From an uncultured Flavobacteriales bacterium (GTDB taxonomy: Bacteria > Bacteroidota > Bacteroidia > Flavobacteriales > Flavobacteriaceae), in contig CAJXYJ010000008.1 of the NCBI GenBank assembly GCA_913063255.1, positions 1 to 42,435 of the forward strand: a stretch of DNA of 42,435 bases, given 5' to 3'. Below the pieces are notes generated by a model. It made no database searches. It saw nothing but the letters and a program-made list of their open reading frames with translations, and was not told the origin of the DNA. Within the stretch, counting starts at the first letter, position 1. Each line of letters opens with the position of its first letter. The position numbers and the translations under genes are program-made. Positions 23,689 through 32,697 of this stretch are shown piece by piece.

Positions 23689-24586
23689 CTTCTTGTAGTT
23701 TTATAGTCCATTGGACAATATTAGTCTCATCCGCCTTTAAAGTTTGTAAACCAATTTTGTTATTAAAACTATTAGACACCCCTGTTGTGGGTTCGATAGC
23801 TATAGTGTTTTCTATGTTTGGGGTAAAGAGTTGTAAATAATTTTCTTCTGAAGAAGAATCGATTTTTATGGAATAATCGGGAGTTTTAAAGCCAATAGAA
23901 TTAGAATTAAGAATATAACAATCATCAAATTGTCTATCTTTTATTTGTAAGTCCTTTTTAAGAATAATGTCTTTAGTCTTTACAGGAATCATAACTTCAT
24001 TAAAAGACAGCTTTTGCTCACTTTTAAAAGATAAAAAACTATTATAAAGATTAGTGCTACTAAAATAAGGGTGCCAGCCTATATTAAAAGGGAAGGATTG
24101 ACTGTCTGTGTTTTTTACTTTTATTTGAAGACTAAGTGAATTGTTTGTTAAGGTGTATGTTAACTGTATTATATAACGAAAAGGGAATCCCTTTGTTTTT
24201 TTAGTTTCTACATATTCAAGAGTAACAGTTGCTGAATTATTTGTAGCTAATTGATAAATAATATTAAATTCTTTATTGTACACAAGACCGTGTAAGGCAT
24301 TGTTTTCCTCTTTTACATTTAAGTCTAAAGTGAATTCTTTTAGCATAAATGTATAAGTGCCATTATTAACCCTATTAACAAAGGGAAATAAAATTGCTGA
24401 AGCATAAGAAGTGTCGTATTTTAAAGGATATAAATCTTTAATTATGATGTTTTTGTTCAAAATTAGATTTTGTAAGCTTCCTCCTAAATTTAAGAATATT
24501 TTAGCTTGAGTAGTATTCTTTTTATTATTTAAAACAAGATAACTCAGCTTATTATTCTTATCCTTTATGTGATTAATTTTATACAA
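23681..24586 (-). CDS. Aldose 1-epimerase (galactose mutarotase-like)
   Basis: A 301-residue galactose-mutarotase-fold protein. Visible are the ILFPFVNRVNNGTYTF strand, the catalytic His in NIGWHPYFS and the presumed base Glu in IAIEPTTGVSNSF. No signal peptide is seen, so it is cytoplasmic. It interconverts alpha and beta anomers of aldoses, which links beta-galactose released by a GH2 enzyme to galactokinase-type metabolism. It is the first enzyme gene after gntR (13-base gap) and overlaps the GH63 gene by 8 bases. Confidence 0.85.
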   Translation of the reverse strand: MYKINHIKDKNNKLSYLVLNNKKNTTQAKIFLNLGGSLQNLILNKNIIIKDLYPLKYDTSYASAILFPFVNRVNNGTYTFMLKEFTLDLNVKEENNALHGLVYNKEFNIIYQLATNNSATVTLEYVETKKTKGFPFRYIIQLTYTLTNNSLSLQIKVKNTDSQSFPFNIGWHPYFSSTNLYNSFLSFKSEQKLSFNEVMIPVKTKDIILKKDLQIKDRQFDDCYILNSNSIGFKTPDYSIKIDSSSEENYLQLFTPNIENTIAIEPTTGVSNSFNNKIGLQTLKADETNIVQWTIKLQEDE

Positions 24587-24599
24587 TTTTTTTGAAGAA

Positions 24600-25598
24600 T
24601 TAAAGAGAGTTTCGGATAATTAAGGTGTTTGGGTTTTCAATATTTGCGCTCTCATTACCCTTTACCATTTGTGCTAAACGTTCTCCCATTTTATTAAAAT
24701 CTGTGGATATTGTAGTTATACCACCTTCTACTATTTCTTTCATTAAAGTATCGTTATAAGATATAATTCCAATATCCTTACCTATTTGCAATCCCTCTTC
24801 CTTAATCTTTTTTATCAATACAATTAAGTTTCTATCATCTGGGATTAAGTAGACTTCTCCTTTTTTTGGGACTCTATTTATAAATGTTTCTATCACCTCA
24901 TTACCATATTCATTTATCTTGCAAAAAGAATGGAACCCTTTGAGCATTCCCTGAGGTTGTTTTTGATCTTGAAATAATAAAACAATAGAATTGTATTTTT
25001 CTAAATAAGGCAATCCAGTAGTTAAACTATTGAATATATCGGTTTCAAAATTTTGATAGATTGCCGAGTATTGGGATAATTCTTCGTGAGTTTGATCTAA
25101 AATATAAACTTTGTTCTTGGGTAGTTTGTTAATTACAACATCAGTATTTTCTAAATTTGCAGGCATGATAATATAGTAATTGTAATTACCAATATGGTCA
25201 AATATTAATTTACTAAAAACATCATTATTAAAATGATGAAAATAAATGTCTACTTCTATATTAGGGTCTAAATTAGATAAGAAGGAATTGTATAAATCTT
25301 CTTTAAAGGTGTTTAATTCATCAAATAATAAAAAAATCTTTTTTGCAACACTTATGTTTTCATTAATAACATAATATCCTTTTCCTGGAATGGATTGAAT
25401 AATGCCCCTTACTTTTAAATCATTATAAGCAATTAACACTGTGTCTCTTGAGAGTGAAAATCTATTTCTTACACTATTAATAGAAGGTAATTTATCTCCT
25501 CTTTTTAAATCCCCGTTAACAATAGCGTTTTCAATAGAAACAATTATCTGTTTGTATTTTGGAACCCCTAAATTATTTTTAACCGATATAATACTCAT
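24600..25598 (-). CDS. GntR-type regulator with LacI-like ligand domain
   Basis: A 332-residue repressor-type protein. Residues 1-75 form a GntR winged helix (YKQIIVSIENAIVNGDL, KLPSINSVRNRFSLSRDTV, IIQSIPGKGYYV). Residues about 88-330 look like a periplasmic-binding/LacI domain, including GIISYNDTLMKEI and GGITTISTDFNKMGERLA. This combination is common in Bacteroidota sugar loci. It is the first gene of the minus-strand operon and diverges from susC, so it probably senses a sugar or glycoside from this locus and controls both directions. A tandem 10-bp repeat lies between the two start codons. Confidence 0.88.
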   Translation of the reverse strand: MSIISVKNNLGVPKYKQIIVSIENAIVNGDLKRGDKLPSINSVRNRFSLSRDTVLIAYNDLKVRGIIQSIPGKGYYVINENISVAKKIFLLFDELNTFKEDLYNSFLSNLDPNIEVDIYFHHFNNDVFSKLIFDHIGNYNYYIIMPANLENTDVVINKLPKNKVYILDQTHEELSQYSAIYQNFETDIFNSLTTGLPYLEKYNSIVLLFQDQKQPQGMLKGFHSFCKINEYGNEVIETFINRVPKKGEVYLIPDDRNLIVLIKKIKEEGLQIGKDIGIISYNDTLMKEIVEGGITTISTDFNKMGERLAQMVKGNESANIENPNTLIIRNSL

Positions 25599-25602
25599 TT
25601 GA

Positions 25603-25631
25603 CAAATATATTAAAAAATATTAAAAACAAA
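25603..25631 (-). promoter_or_regulatory. Predicted gntR promoter (Bacteroidota type)
   Basis: On the minus strand, TATATTTG (25610-25603) matches the -7 consensus TAnnTTTG, and TTTG (25631-25628) stands 17 bases further upstream as a -33 element. The predicted start of transcription falls within a few bases of the gntR ATG at 25598, which would leave almost no 5' leader. Confidence 0.5.
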
Positions 25632-25650
25632 CTGGTAGGTACTAGTAGGT
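25631..25650. promoter_or_regulatory. Tandem direct-repeat operator between gntR and susC
   Basis: Two 10-bp units, ACTGGTAGGT and ACTAGTAGGT, stand head to tail with one mismatch, so that equal faces are one helical turn apart. The site overlaps the predicted gntR -33 element and is centred about 41 bp upstream of the start predicted from TATATTAG (25670-25677) for susC. It is the most likely binding site for the neighbouring GntR-type regulator; binding is inferred. Confidence 0.55.
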
Positions 25651-25716
25651 TATTTCAATTTTTTACATATATATTAGCCGCGAGTTTAGAATTCTATCCT
25701 AAAATTAAGGCTAGAG

Positions 25717-25740
25717 TTAGAGCTTTTACTTAGGCTCTAA
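25717..25740 (+). other. Hairpin in the susC leader
   Basis: The 7-bp arms TTAGAGC (25717-25723) and GCTCTAA (25734-25740) enclose a 10-base loop, 26 bases before the susC ATG. It could influence message stability or translation start. No riboswitch family is recognised. Confidence 0.45.
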
Positions 25741-25765
25741 AAGGCGATTAATTATTAAAATTTAA

Positions 25766-28700
25766 ATGAGTATGAAAAAAAAACAACTAAAAAATCAAAA
25801 ACATTTTTCTAATGGAATTTTAGTATTGCTATTTGTGTTTATTTCTTTGGGAATAACAAATAACACTTACGGACAAACCATTGAGATAAATGGAAATATT
25901 TCAGATAATGGAGGGTTACCACTTATGGGAGCTACCATTACTGTTAAAGGAGATGAAACTAAAGGTGCACAAACAGACTTTGATGGAAATTACACCATTG
26001 AAGTCCCAAACCAGCAAGCAATTTTAATATATAGGTATTTAGGTTATGTGTCTAAAGAAATTCTTGTAGCAGATCAAAACTCTATTAATGTAATTTTAGA
26101 AGCGGATGCAGAAGGCTTAGACGAGATTGTAATTGTTGGGTATGGAACTCAAAAAAGAAGTGATGTTACTGGTGCCATAAGTACTATTAAAGGGGAAGAT
26201 ATTACTCAAGTAGTAACTACAAATCCCTTGGATGCTTTGCAAGGTATGGTTTCTGGGGTAAGTGTTACTGACTCTTCTGGAAGCCCAGGGACGATTGCAG
26301 ATATTGTAATTAGAGGGATTGCTACTTTTGAAAATAATAAGCCACTATATATTGTAGATGGTATACAAGCTGATCCTTCTTTTATAGATGCAAACGATAT
26401 TGCATCGATTGAAGTTCTTAAAGATGCTTCTTCTAGTGCTATTTATGGAACTAGAGCAGCGAATGGGGTGATTATTATTACTACCAAGAAGGGAAAAAGC
26501 GGAGATATGAAAATAAATATAGCCTCTTCCTATAGTTATAATACTCCAAGAGAGGAAATAGAATTATTAAATGCTGATGGATATGTTCAGGTTCACCAAC
26601 AAATGTATGAGAATGCAGAGGCATCATTACCAAATTATGTGGAAACTCCACCAGAGGTAAATACCGATTGGATAGATGAAACCCATAGAAATGGAAACTT
26701 AAAGTTGCTTAATATTAGATTAAGCGGTGGGTCTGACAATATTGACTATACGATTGGAGGAAATTACGCAGATGAAGAAGGATTGTTAATTGGTTCTGAA
26801 TTCAACAAGAAAGGAATAACTTCTAATATTGGATTTACCAAAAATAAATTTAAAGTTAGAACCAATATCAATTATAGTGAGACCTATAGAGAAGCATATA
26901 AGTTTTCTCTTAGAGAAACCTATCAAATTTCTCCCTTAATTCCAGTATATGATGAATCTAAAGAATATGGTTTTGGATATAGAGATGGAGATCTACCTGA
27001 TCACCGTAATCCTGTTGGAGAAGATTTCTATGAAAATGGATATACCAAATTAAAATATCTTTTAGGAAGTGTAGATTTTAGTTACGAAGTTATTGAAGGC
27101 TTAGATGTAAGAGCTAATTATTCTTTGTCCAATTTGGCGAATTATTCCTTTAATTTTCACCAACCCTTTCAAGTTAGAGATGTTCAAGAATTAGGAAATG
27201 AATTTGCGTTTGTTTCTGAATATCATGGTGAGCATAGAAGGTTAAATCAAGAATATACCGTTAATTATAAGTTCGATATTAATAAAAATCAATTCGAAAT
27301 TTTAGGAGGATACCAACGAATTGAAGAGCCTGAAAAATGGACTTATGTACAAGCAGAAGGGTATAAATTAGATGAAAATGGAAATCAGATACCAGCTACT
27401 ATCTTAGATGATAGTTTTAATACCCTAAATGCTTTTAGTGATGGTACTTATTTTGGGTCTGGAACCAATGCTACTTATACTTTGGCATCTTGGTTTGGAA
27501 GAGCGAACTATGCTTTTGATGACAAGTACTTGTTACAAGTTAGTATTCGTAGAGATGGAAGTTCTAAATTTGGAAAAAATAACACATATGGTGTATTCCC
27601 TTCCTTTGCATTAGGATGGAAAATTACAGAAGAAGCTTTTATGCAGAATCAAGATATTTTTGATTTCTTAAAATTAAGATATAGTTGGGGTAAGGCAGGA
27701 AACGATAGCACTTTAAAACATTACGATTATGTATCCTTAATTTCTCAAGGGCTTAGTCAAAATGATGGAGGATATGTATTTGGAGATCCTCAAACCTCAT
27801 ATCTAGGAGGAATCGCTAGAGATTTACAAAACAATGATTTGCAATGGGAAACCAATACAACTTCCAATATTGGTATAGATTTTTCTTCTTTAGGAAGTAA
27901 ATTAAGAGGAGCTATAAATTATTATAGGTCTACAACAGAAGATTTATTAATTATAAAAGAAGTTGCTCCTTCAGGAGGGATTAATGATCCTGTCGTTAAT
28001 GTTGGGGAATTTGTGAATAAAGGATTCGAGTTTGAATTAGGGTATACGAATAATGAACACGAAGTAAATTTTTCTGCAATGGCCATTTTTTCAACCATAG
28101 ATAGTGAAGTAACTAAATTAAGTAATGAAGACCAAGTAATATATGGTTATGGATTAAAGTTTGGGTCTGATCATTTTGTAAATCAAACAAAGGTTGGTTA
28201 CGAACCAGGAGCTTATTTTTTACCAGTTGCCAATGGTATTTTTCAAAACCAAGAAGAGGTGGATGCACATAGTGTAAATGGCGAATTAATACAACCAAAT
28301 GCAGCACCTGGAGATATAAGATTTGTCGATCAGAATGGAGATGGAACGATAGATAGTGATGACGATACTTATCAAGGGTCAGCAATACCTAAACTTGAAT
28401 ACAGTTTAAATTTAGGAGCAGATTATAAAGGGGTAGATGTTACCGTTTTCTTTCAAGGGGTAAGTGGTAATAAAATTTATAATGGAAACAGGTTCGAATC
28501 AATAGGAATGGATTCTGGTAGAAATTTTGAAGTAGAAACTTTAAATGCTTGGACACCAGAAAATACCAACACAAGTATGCCAAGAGCTGTACTTGGAGAT
28601 CCAAACGGAAATAATCGTGCTTCGACTAGATTCTTAGAAGATGGTTCTTATTTAAGAGTTAAGACCATTCAATTGGGTTATTCTGTGCCAACTAAAATCT

Positions 28701-28879
28701 TAGAATCGATAAAAGTGGATAAGTTTAGAGCCTATATTACAGGTCAAAACTTATTTACATTCACCGATTATTCAGGATTAGATCCTGAAGTAGGTGGTGA
28801 TGTATTGTCTAGAGGTATAGATAGAACCCTTTATCCGAAGTATAAATCAATCATATTAGGATTTCAACTTCAATTTTAA
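25766..28879 (+). CDS. SusC/RagA-family TonB-dependent outer-membrane transporter
   Basis: A 1037-residue outer-membrane importer. After a signal peptide (ending NNTYGQ) comes a carboxypeptidase-D-like domain (EINGNISDNGGLPLMGATITV), the SusC junction VIVGYGTQKRSDVTGAIS, a plug with PLYIVDGIQ and GTRAANGVIIITTKKGK, and a 22-strand barrel ending in the usual aromatic strand IILGFQLQF. With its SusD partner it forms a lid-and-barrel complex that takes up glycans or peptides using TonB energy. It diverges from the gntR operon, so the cargo is probably the substrate handled there: glycosylated hydroxylysine or collagen-like glycopeptides are proposed. The ATG at 25766 is used; one at 25772 is equally possible. 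Confidence 0.93.
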   Translation: MSMKKKQLKNQKHFSNGILVLLFVFISLGITNNTYGQTIEINGNISDNGGLPLMGATITVKGDETKGAQTDFDGNYTIEVPNQQAILIYRYLGYVSKEILVADQNSINVILEADAEGLDEIVIVGYGTQKRSDVTGAISTIKGEDITQVVTTNPLDALQGMVSGVSVTDSSGSPGTIADIVIRGIATFENNKPLYIVDGIQADPSFIDANDIASIEVLKDASSSAIYGTRAANGVIIITTKKGKSGDMKINIASSYSYNTPREEIELLNADGYVQVHQQMYENAEASLPNYVETPPEVNTDWIDETHRNGNLKLLNIRLSGGSDNIDYTIGGNYADEEGLLIGSEFNKKGITSNIGFTKNKFKVRTNINYSETYREAYKFSLRETYQISPLIPVYDESKEYGFGYRDGDLPDHRNPVGEDFYENGYTKLKYLLGSVDFSYEVIEGLDVRANYSLSNLANYSFNFHQPFQVRDVQELGNEFAFVSEYHGEHRRLNQEYTVNYKFDINKNQFEILGGYQRIEEPEKWTYVQAEGYKLDENGNQIPATILDDSFNTLNAFSDGTYFGSGTNATYTLASWFGRANYAFDDKYLLQVSIRRDGSSKFGKNNTYGVFPSFALGWKITEEAFMQNQDIFDFLKLRYSWGKAGNDSTLKHYDYVSLISQGLSQNDGGYVFGDPQTSYLGGIARDLQNNDLQWETNTTSNIGIDFSSLGSKLRGAINYYRSTTEDLLIIKEVAPSGGINDPVVNVGEFVNKGFEFELGYTNNEHEVNFSAMAIFSTIDSEVTKLSNEDQVIYGYGLKFGSDHFVNQTKVGYEPGAYFLPVANGIFQNQEEVDAHSVNGELIQPNAAPGDIRFVDQNGDGTIDSDDDTYQGSAIPKLEYSLNLGADYKGVDVTVFFQGVSGNKIYNGNRFESIGMDSGRNFEVETLNAWTPENTNTSMPRAVLGDPNGNNRASTRFLEDGSYLRVKTIQLGYSVPTKILESIKVDKFRAYITGQNLFTFTDYSGLDPEVGGDVLSRGIDRTLYPKYKSIILGFQLQF

Positions 28880-28908
28880 TGAAAAAATTAACTCAAAAAA
28901 TAATAATG

Positions 28909-30453
28909 ATGAAAAAATTTTTCAAATTAGTATTCATATCAATACTAGTCATTACGGTAGTATCTTGTAATGATGATGAGTTCTTAGAGCAACAATCACC
29001 AGACCAATTAAATTCAGATACCTATTGGAGAAATGCAGAAGATGCACAAGCGGGATTAACAGCAGCATATTCTGAACTAGAAGCTAGAAGTAACTTTTGG
29101 GATGGATGGCAAGAAGGTAGATCTGTTGTAGAATATTATAGATCAGACTTTTCTCTTCCAGGTCCAGATGCTTCCAATTACGCACATTGGATGTCTATTT
29201 TTAACTATAATTATACCAATGGGCATGTTTTTTTAGACGTATTATGGTCTACCAATTATAAAGGTTTAAACTTTTCAAATCAAGTGATTACTAAAGTTGG
29301 TGAAATGACAGAAGATCAAATTACCAATGAAGAAAAAAGACAGATTATTGGGGAGGCAACTTTTTTAAGAGGTTATTACCACTTTAAATTACAAACTTTA
29401 TACGAACAAATTATTACTAGAACAGAGTTAATTTCAGAAGAAACACTAGATAAGCCATTAGCTTCAAGAGCTGAATCTTGGGGGGTAATTCTTGCAGATT
29501 TTGAACAAGCTGCAGAAATGTTATCTCTTGTGGGAGAAACAGAACCAGGAAGAGCTACAAAAGGTGCTGCCTATGCTTATTTAGGAAAAGCATATATGTA
29601 TAAAGCTGGAGACCCTTCGTCTGCTGACGGTAATGATTTTGCTAATGCAGTAAATGCATTTCAAAAAATTGTGAATGGAGAAGCTGGAAGTTATGATTTA
29701 GAGCCTGATTATTTAAGTTTGTTTAACGGAGAGAATGAGAATAATCAAGAATCTGTTTTCGAATTGCAATTTAAAACTGGTGATGCTACTTCATGGAATG
29801 CTACAAGATTACACGCTTTTATAGGAGACTGGGCTATTGGTGGCTGGGGTGGAATTGAGACTACTATGGCATTAGTAGATCAAATGAAACAAGAAGGTAT
29901 GGTAGCTTCAAATGGATTGTATGATAATAGATTATATGGCTCTTTATACTTTAGAGATCCTTTTTATAATGATACAAGCACAAATCAGATGCAAGGGTCC
30001 ACTTGGGATGAATTAATGTTGAGTCAATATGGATCCACCTATGATGATCATGTGTATTATAGAAAATGGTTACCTAATTATGTTTCTAATAACTCATATA
30101 TCGGACTTAATGTAGTGTTAATGCGTTATGCAGATGTATTGTTGATGTATGCAGAAGCATTAAATGAAACAGGAAACACTTCCATGGCTATAAATTTAAT
30201 GAATCAGGTTAGAGACGTTCATGGCTTAATGCCTCCTGTAACTGTAACATCTCAAGGGGATGTTAAAAACCAGATTATGCATGAAAGAACGATGGAGCTT
30301 ACTTTAGAATCGGTTCGTTTTTTCGATTTAAGAAGATGGGGTAAATTAGATGAAGCAATGCAAGCTGCAGGACGAGCCAATTTTAATTCTAGTACTCATG
30401 CATATTTGCCAGTTCCATTATCTGAAATCATTGCAAATTCAGCTATAGATTAA
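28909..30453 (+). CDS. SusD/RagB-family surface lipoprotein
   Basis: The substrate-binding lid of the SusC partner. I place the start at 28909, giving MKKFFKLVFISILVITVVSCND with a lipobox (TVVSCND). An ATG at 28879 overlaps the susC stop by one base but would add ten residues in front of the signal. The SusD fold is seen in EFLEQQSPDQLNSDTYWRN, the TPR-like AKGAAYAYLGKAYMYKAG region, VLMRYADVLLMYAEALNE and the C-terminal ERTMELTLESVRFFDLRRWGK. Length is about 514 residues. A terminator follows. Specificity cannot be read from sequence. Confidence 0.92.
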   Translation: MKKFFKLVFISILVITVVSCNDDEFLEQQSPDQLNSDTYWRNAEDAQAGLTAAYSELEARSNFWDGWQEGRSVVEYYRSDFSLPGPDASNYAHWMSIFNYNYTNGHVFLDVLWSTNYKGLNFSNQVITKVGEMTEDQITNEEKRQIIGEATFLRGYYHFKLQTLYEQIITRTELISEETLDKPLASRAESWGVILADFEQAAEMLSLVGETEPGRATKGAAYAYLGKAYMYKAGDPSSADGNDFANAVNAFQKIVNGEAGSYDLEPDYLSLFNGENENNQESVFELQFKTGDATSWNATRLHAFIGDWAIGGWGGIETTMALVDQMKQEGMVASNGLYDNRLYGSLYFRDPFYNDTSTNQMQGSTWDELMLSQYGSTYDDHVYYRKWLPNYVSNNSYIGLNVVLMRYADVLLMYAEALNETGNTSMAINLMNQVRDVHGLMPPVTVTSQGDVKNQIMHERTMELTLESVRFFDLRRWGKLDEAMQAAGRANFNSSTHAYLPVPLSEIIANSAID

Positions 30454-30480
30454 ATTTTTTTTATTTGAATAGGTTGTTTT

Positions 30481-30518
30481 AAGGGAAGATATAATTTATA
30501 TAGCTTCCCTTTTTTTAT
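30481..30518 (+). terminator. Rho-independent terminator after susD
   Basis: Perfect 8-bp arms AAGGGAAG (30481-30488) and CTTCCCTT (30504-30511), with an AT-rich partly paired loop, are followed by a run of T on the plus strand. It lies 27 bases after the susD stop and separates it from the convergent dehydratase gene ending at 30539. Confidence 0.8.
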
Positions 30519-30538
30519 GGAGAAAAATTTTGAAACGG

Positions 30539-31606
30539 TTAACGTAGTATAAATCCGTTTTTCATTGGATCCTTAGGATCAATTACAAAAGTGTGCATTC
30601 CCGTTATATAAGCCGTTCCTTCCACTTGTGGAATTACAGCTTTGTAAGGGCCATAATCTTCTTCTGAAATTACAGACCCCCTAAAAACAGATCCAGTAAT
30701 ACTCTCAATAGCCATGCTTTCCCCAAAATTAATTTCCTTTCTAGCTTTATGAATAGCCATTCTTCCTGAAACTCCAGATCCCGTTGGGCAACGATCTACT
30801 TCACCTTCAGCAAAAATGCAAACATTGCGACTATCTACACCTGAATCTTGTTGGGTATTGTCGATGAAAATGGTTCCGTAAAGAAAACTTAAATCCCCCT
30901 CTTCTGGATGATGAATGTTATCGTCTGAAGCCATTACGGCACGTTTAATATCCATCCCGTATTTAATTAAGTGGGTATAGGAATCTGGATTTAAATTAAA
31001 ATTAAAATTATTTTTAGCCATATCTACATAGGCATAAAACGCACCTCCATAAGCTAGATCGTAAATTACATTTCCTAATCCAGGTACCTGTACTTTTCTA
31101 TCTAATCCAGCAACAAAACTTGGGACACAATGAAAACGGATCCCAGTTACTTTTCCATTTATTACATGAGCATAGGAAGTTATTCGACCACAAGGAGCAT
31201 CAATTTTTAAAATATTATCTCCTTCTTTTACATCTATCCATTTCATTTCGACAGCCAAAGTAGAAATGGCAATAATCGCATGACCACACATGGTTGAATA
31301 TCCTTCATTGTGCAAAAATAAAATACCAAAATCACCTTTCTCATCATTTGGTGGAACTAAAATACAACCATACATATCGGCATGTCCTCTAGGTTCAAAC
31401 ATTAGTGATGTTCTTAAAAAATCGAAATTGTCTTTACAATATTGACGATATTCTAAAACTGAATTTCCTTTTAATTCTGGAAATCCATCTATTATTACAC
31501 GCAAAGGTTCTCCTCCTGTATGTAAATCTATCGTCTTTATTTGAAGCCAATCTTTGTTGGGTTCAAATTGCTTTTTTTGTAAAATATTTTGATAGGTATT
31601 ATTCAT
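30539..31606 (-). CDS. trans-3-hydroxy-L-proline dehydratase (proline racemase family)
   Basis: A 355-residue member of the proline racemase family whose catalytic pair is Cys107 (STMCGHAII) and Thr275 (DRCPTGSGVS). The Cys/Thr pair is the hallmark of trans-3-hydroxy-L-proline dehydratases, while epimerases and racemases have two Cys. It would eliminate water to give delta1-pyrroline-2-carboxylate in the cytoplasm. It starts 8 bases inside the upstream reductase gene, whose expected substrate is exactly this product. 3-Hydroxyproline occurs chiefly in collagens. Length matches the human L3HYPDH enzyme closely (from memory). Confidence 0.88.
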   Translation of the reverse strand: MNNTYQNILQKKQFEPNKDWLQIKTIDLHTGGEPLRVIIDGFPELKGNSVLEYRQYCKDNFDFLRTSLMFEPRGHADMYGCILVPPNDEKGDFGILFLHNEGYSTMCGHAIIAISTLAVEMKWIDVKEGDNILKIDAPCGRITSYAHVINGKVTGIRFHCVPSFVAGLDRKVQVPGLGNVIYDLAYGGAFYAYVDMAKNNFNFNLNPDSYTHLIKYGMDIKRAVMASDDNIHHPEEGDLSFLYGTIFIDNTQQDSGVDSRNVCIFAEGEVDRCPTGSGVSGRMAIHKARKEINFGESMAIESITGSVFRGSVISEEDYGPYKAVIPQVEGTAYITGMHTFVIDPKDPMKNGFILR

Positions 31607-32558
31607 TTTTAAATTTATTATAAAAATAATTGGCTGCTATTAAATCTTCAAGAGCATGTCCAACCGACTTAAAAACAGTAATCTCTTTATTGTTAATTCT
31701 CCCTTTTTTATTTCCAGAACAAAGCTCAAATAGATCCGCTTTAATGTCTGACTCTTTCAAAGAACCATTTTTAAAAGGAATTACAATATCGCCACTCTCT
31801 TTTAACCCTCCTTGATAAGTATCTAAATAAACAGAAGCTTTTTTAATAGTTAAATCGTCAGCTTCTCGCATATCTTTTTTATATGCTCCAACCAAGTCAA
31901 TGTGTTGGCCTTCTCTTAAATATTTCCCTAAAACCAAAGGTGTTTTAGATAATGTAGCACAGGAAATAATATCTACTTCAGATATTTTTTCTTCAATAGT
32001 TTCTATTGCTATTACAGAAAAATATTCAGTACTTAATTCTTTGCAAATTGCTTTGGCTTTATCAAAATTACGTCCCCAAACAAATACTTTTTTTATCGGT
32101 CTAACACTTGCGTGTGCTTTTATTAAGTTGATGGATAATGCTCCAGTACCAATCATTAATAAAGAAGAAGCGTCTTTAGGAGATAAAAAATAGGATGCCA
32201 GTGCAGAAGCTGCAGCAGTGCGTTTTACAGTTAAACTTTTGGCTTCTATTATAGCTTTTATAGTGCCTTTTAAAGCATCTAAATAAAGGTAAGTTCCTTG
32301 AATAGAAGGTAAATCGAATTGTCCATTTTCTGGACTTACGGTTACAATTTTCACCCCTGCATTTTTACTAGGATTCCATGCAGGCATTATTAATAGGGTA
32401 GTGTCTTCTTGAACTTCTGGGTTTGGAAAATCATGATGGTGACGCATAGGAACAATGACTTCCTCCTTTTTAAAATTGTTTTTTAATTCTTGAATTAATT
32501 CAGAAAAAACAGTGTTTTCTTCTATAAAAATTTCATCAATTTGAGGGATCGTTTCCAT
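31599..32558 (-). CDS. delta1-pyrroline-2-carboxylate reductase (ornithine cyclodeaminase/mu-crystallin family)
   Basis: A 319-residue NAD(P)-binding protein of the OCD/mu-crystallin family. Visible are Lys70 in GVKIVTVSPEN, Arg113 in KRTAAASALA and the dinucleotide motif IGTGALS (136-142). Its reading frame overlaps the dehydratase by 8 bases, which points to reduction of delta1-pyrroline-2-carboxylate to L-proline, the second step of trans-3-hydroxyproline use. True ornithine cyclodeaminase or other imine reductase activity is possible but not favoured by the context. It is the first gene of this two-gene minus-strand operon, which starts 139 bases from the divergent GNAT gene. Confidence 0.85.
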   Translation of the reverse strand: METIPQIDEIFIEENTVFSELIQELKNNFKKEEVIVPMRHHHDFPNPEVQEDTTLLIMPAWNPSKNAGVKIVTVSPENGQFDLPSIQGTYLYLDALKGTIKAIIEAKSLTVKRTAAASALASYFLSPKDASSLLMIGTGALSINLIKAHASVRPIKKVFVWGRNFDKAKAICKELSTEYFSVIAIETIEEKISEVDIISCATLSKTPLVLGKYLREGQHIDLVGAYKKDMREADDLTIKKASVYLDTYQGGLKESGDIVIPFKNGSLKESDIKADLFELCSGNKKGRINNKEITVFKSVGHALEDLIAANYFYNKFKNE

Positions 32559-32697
32559 GACTTTAAAAATAACTAAATCTATTAGATTAATCGCATATTG
32601 CCCAGTGATTAGTTAAAATTAGAGGAATGATGGATAATATAGTATAAATACATTACTATTATTAATATACTTATTTTTGAGAAGCAAAATTAAAATT

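Noticed and set aside
30539-31606. Proline racemase or second 4-hydroxyproline epimerase
   Set aside because: The second catalytic Cys is replaced by Thr (CPTGSG), the mark of trans-3-hydroxyproline dehydratases.
31599-32558. Ornithine cyclodeaminase
   Set aside because: Family match only; the overlap with the 3-hydroxyproline dehydratase supports the pyrroline-2-carboxylate reductase role.
32677-32697. TTG start for the GNAT gene
   Set aside because: The ATG at 32698 gives a normal N-terminus; the extension has no family support.
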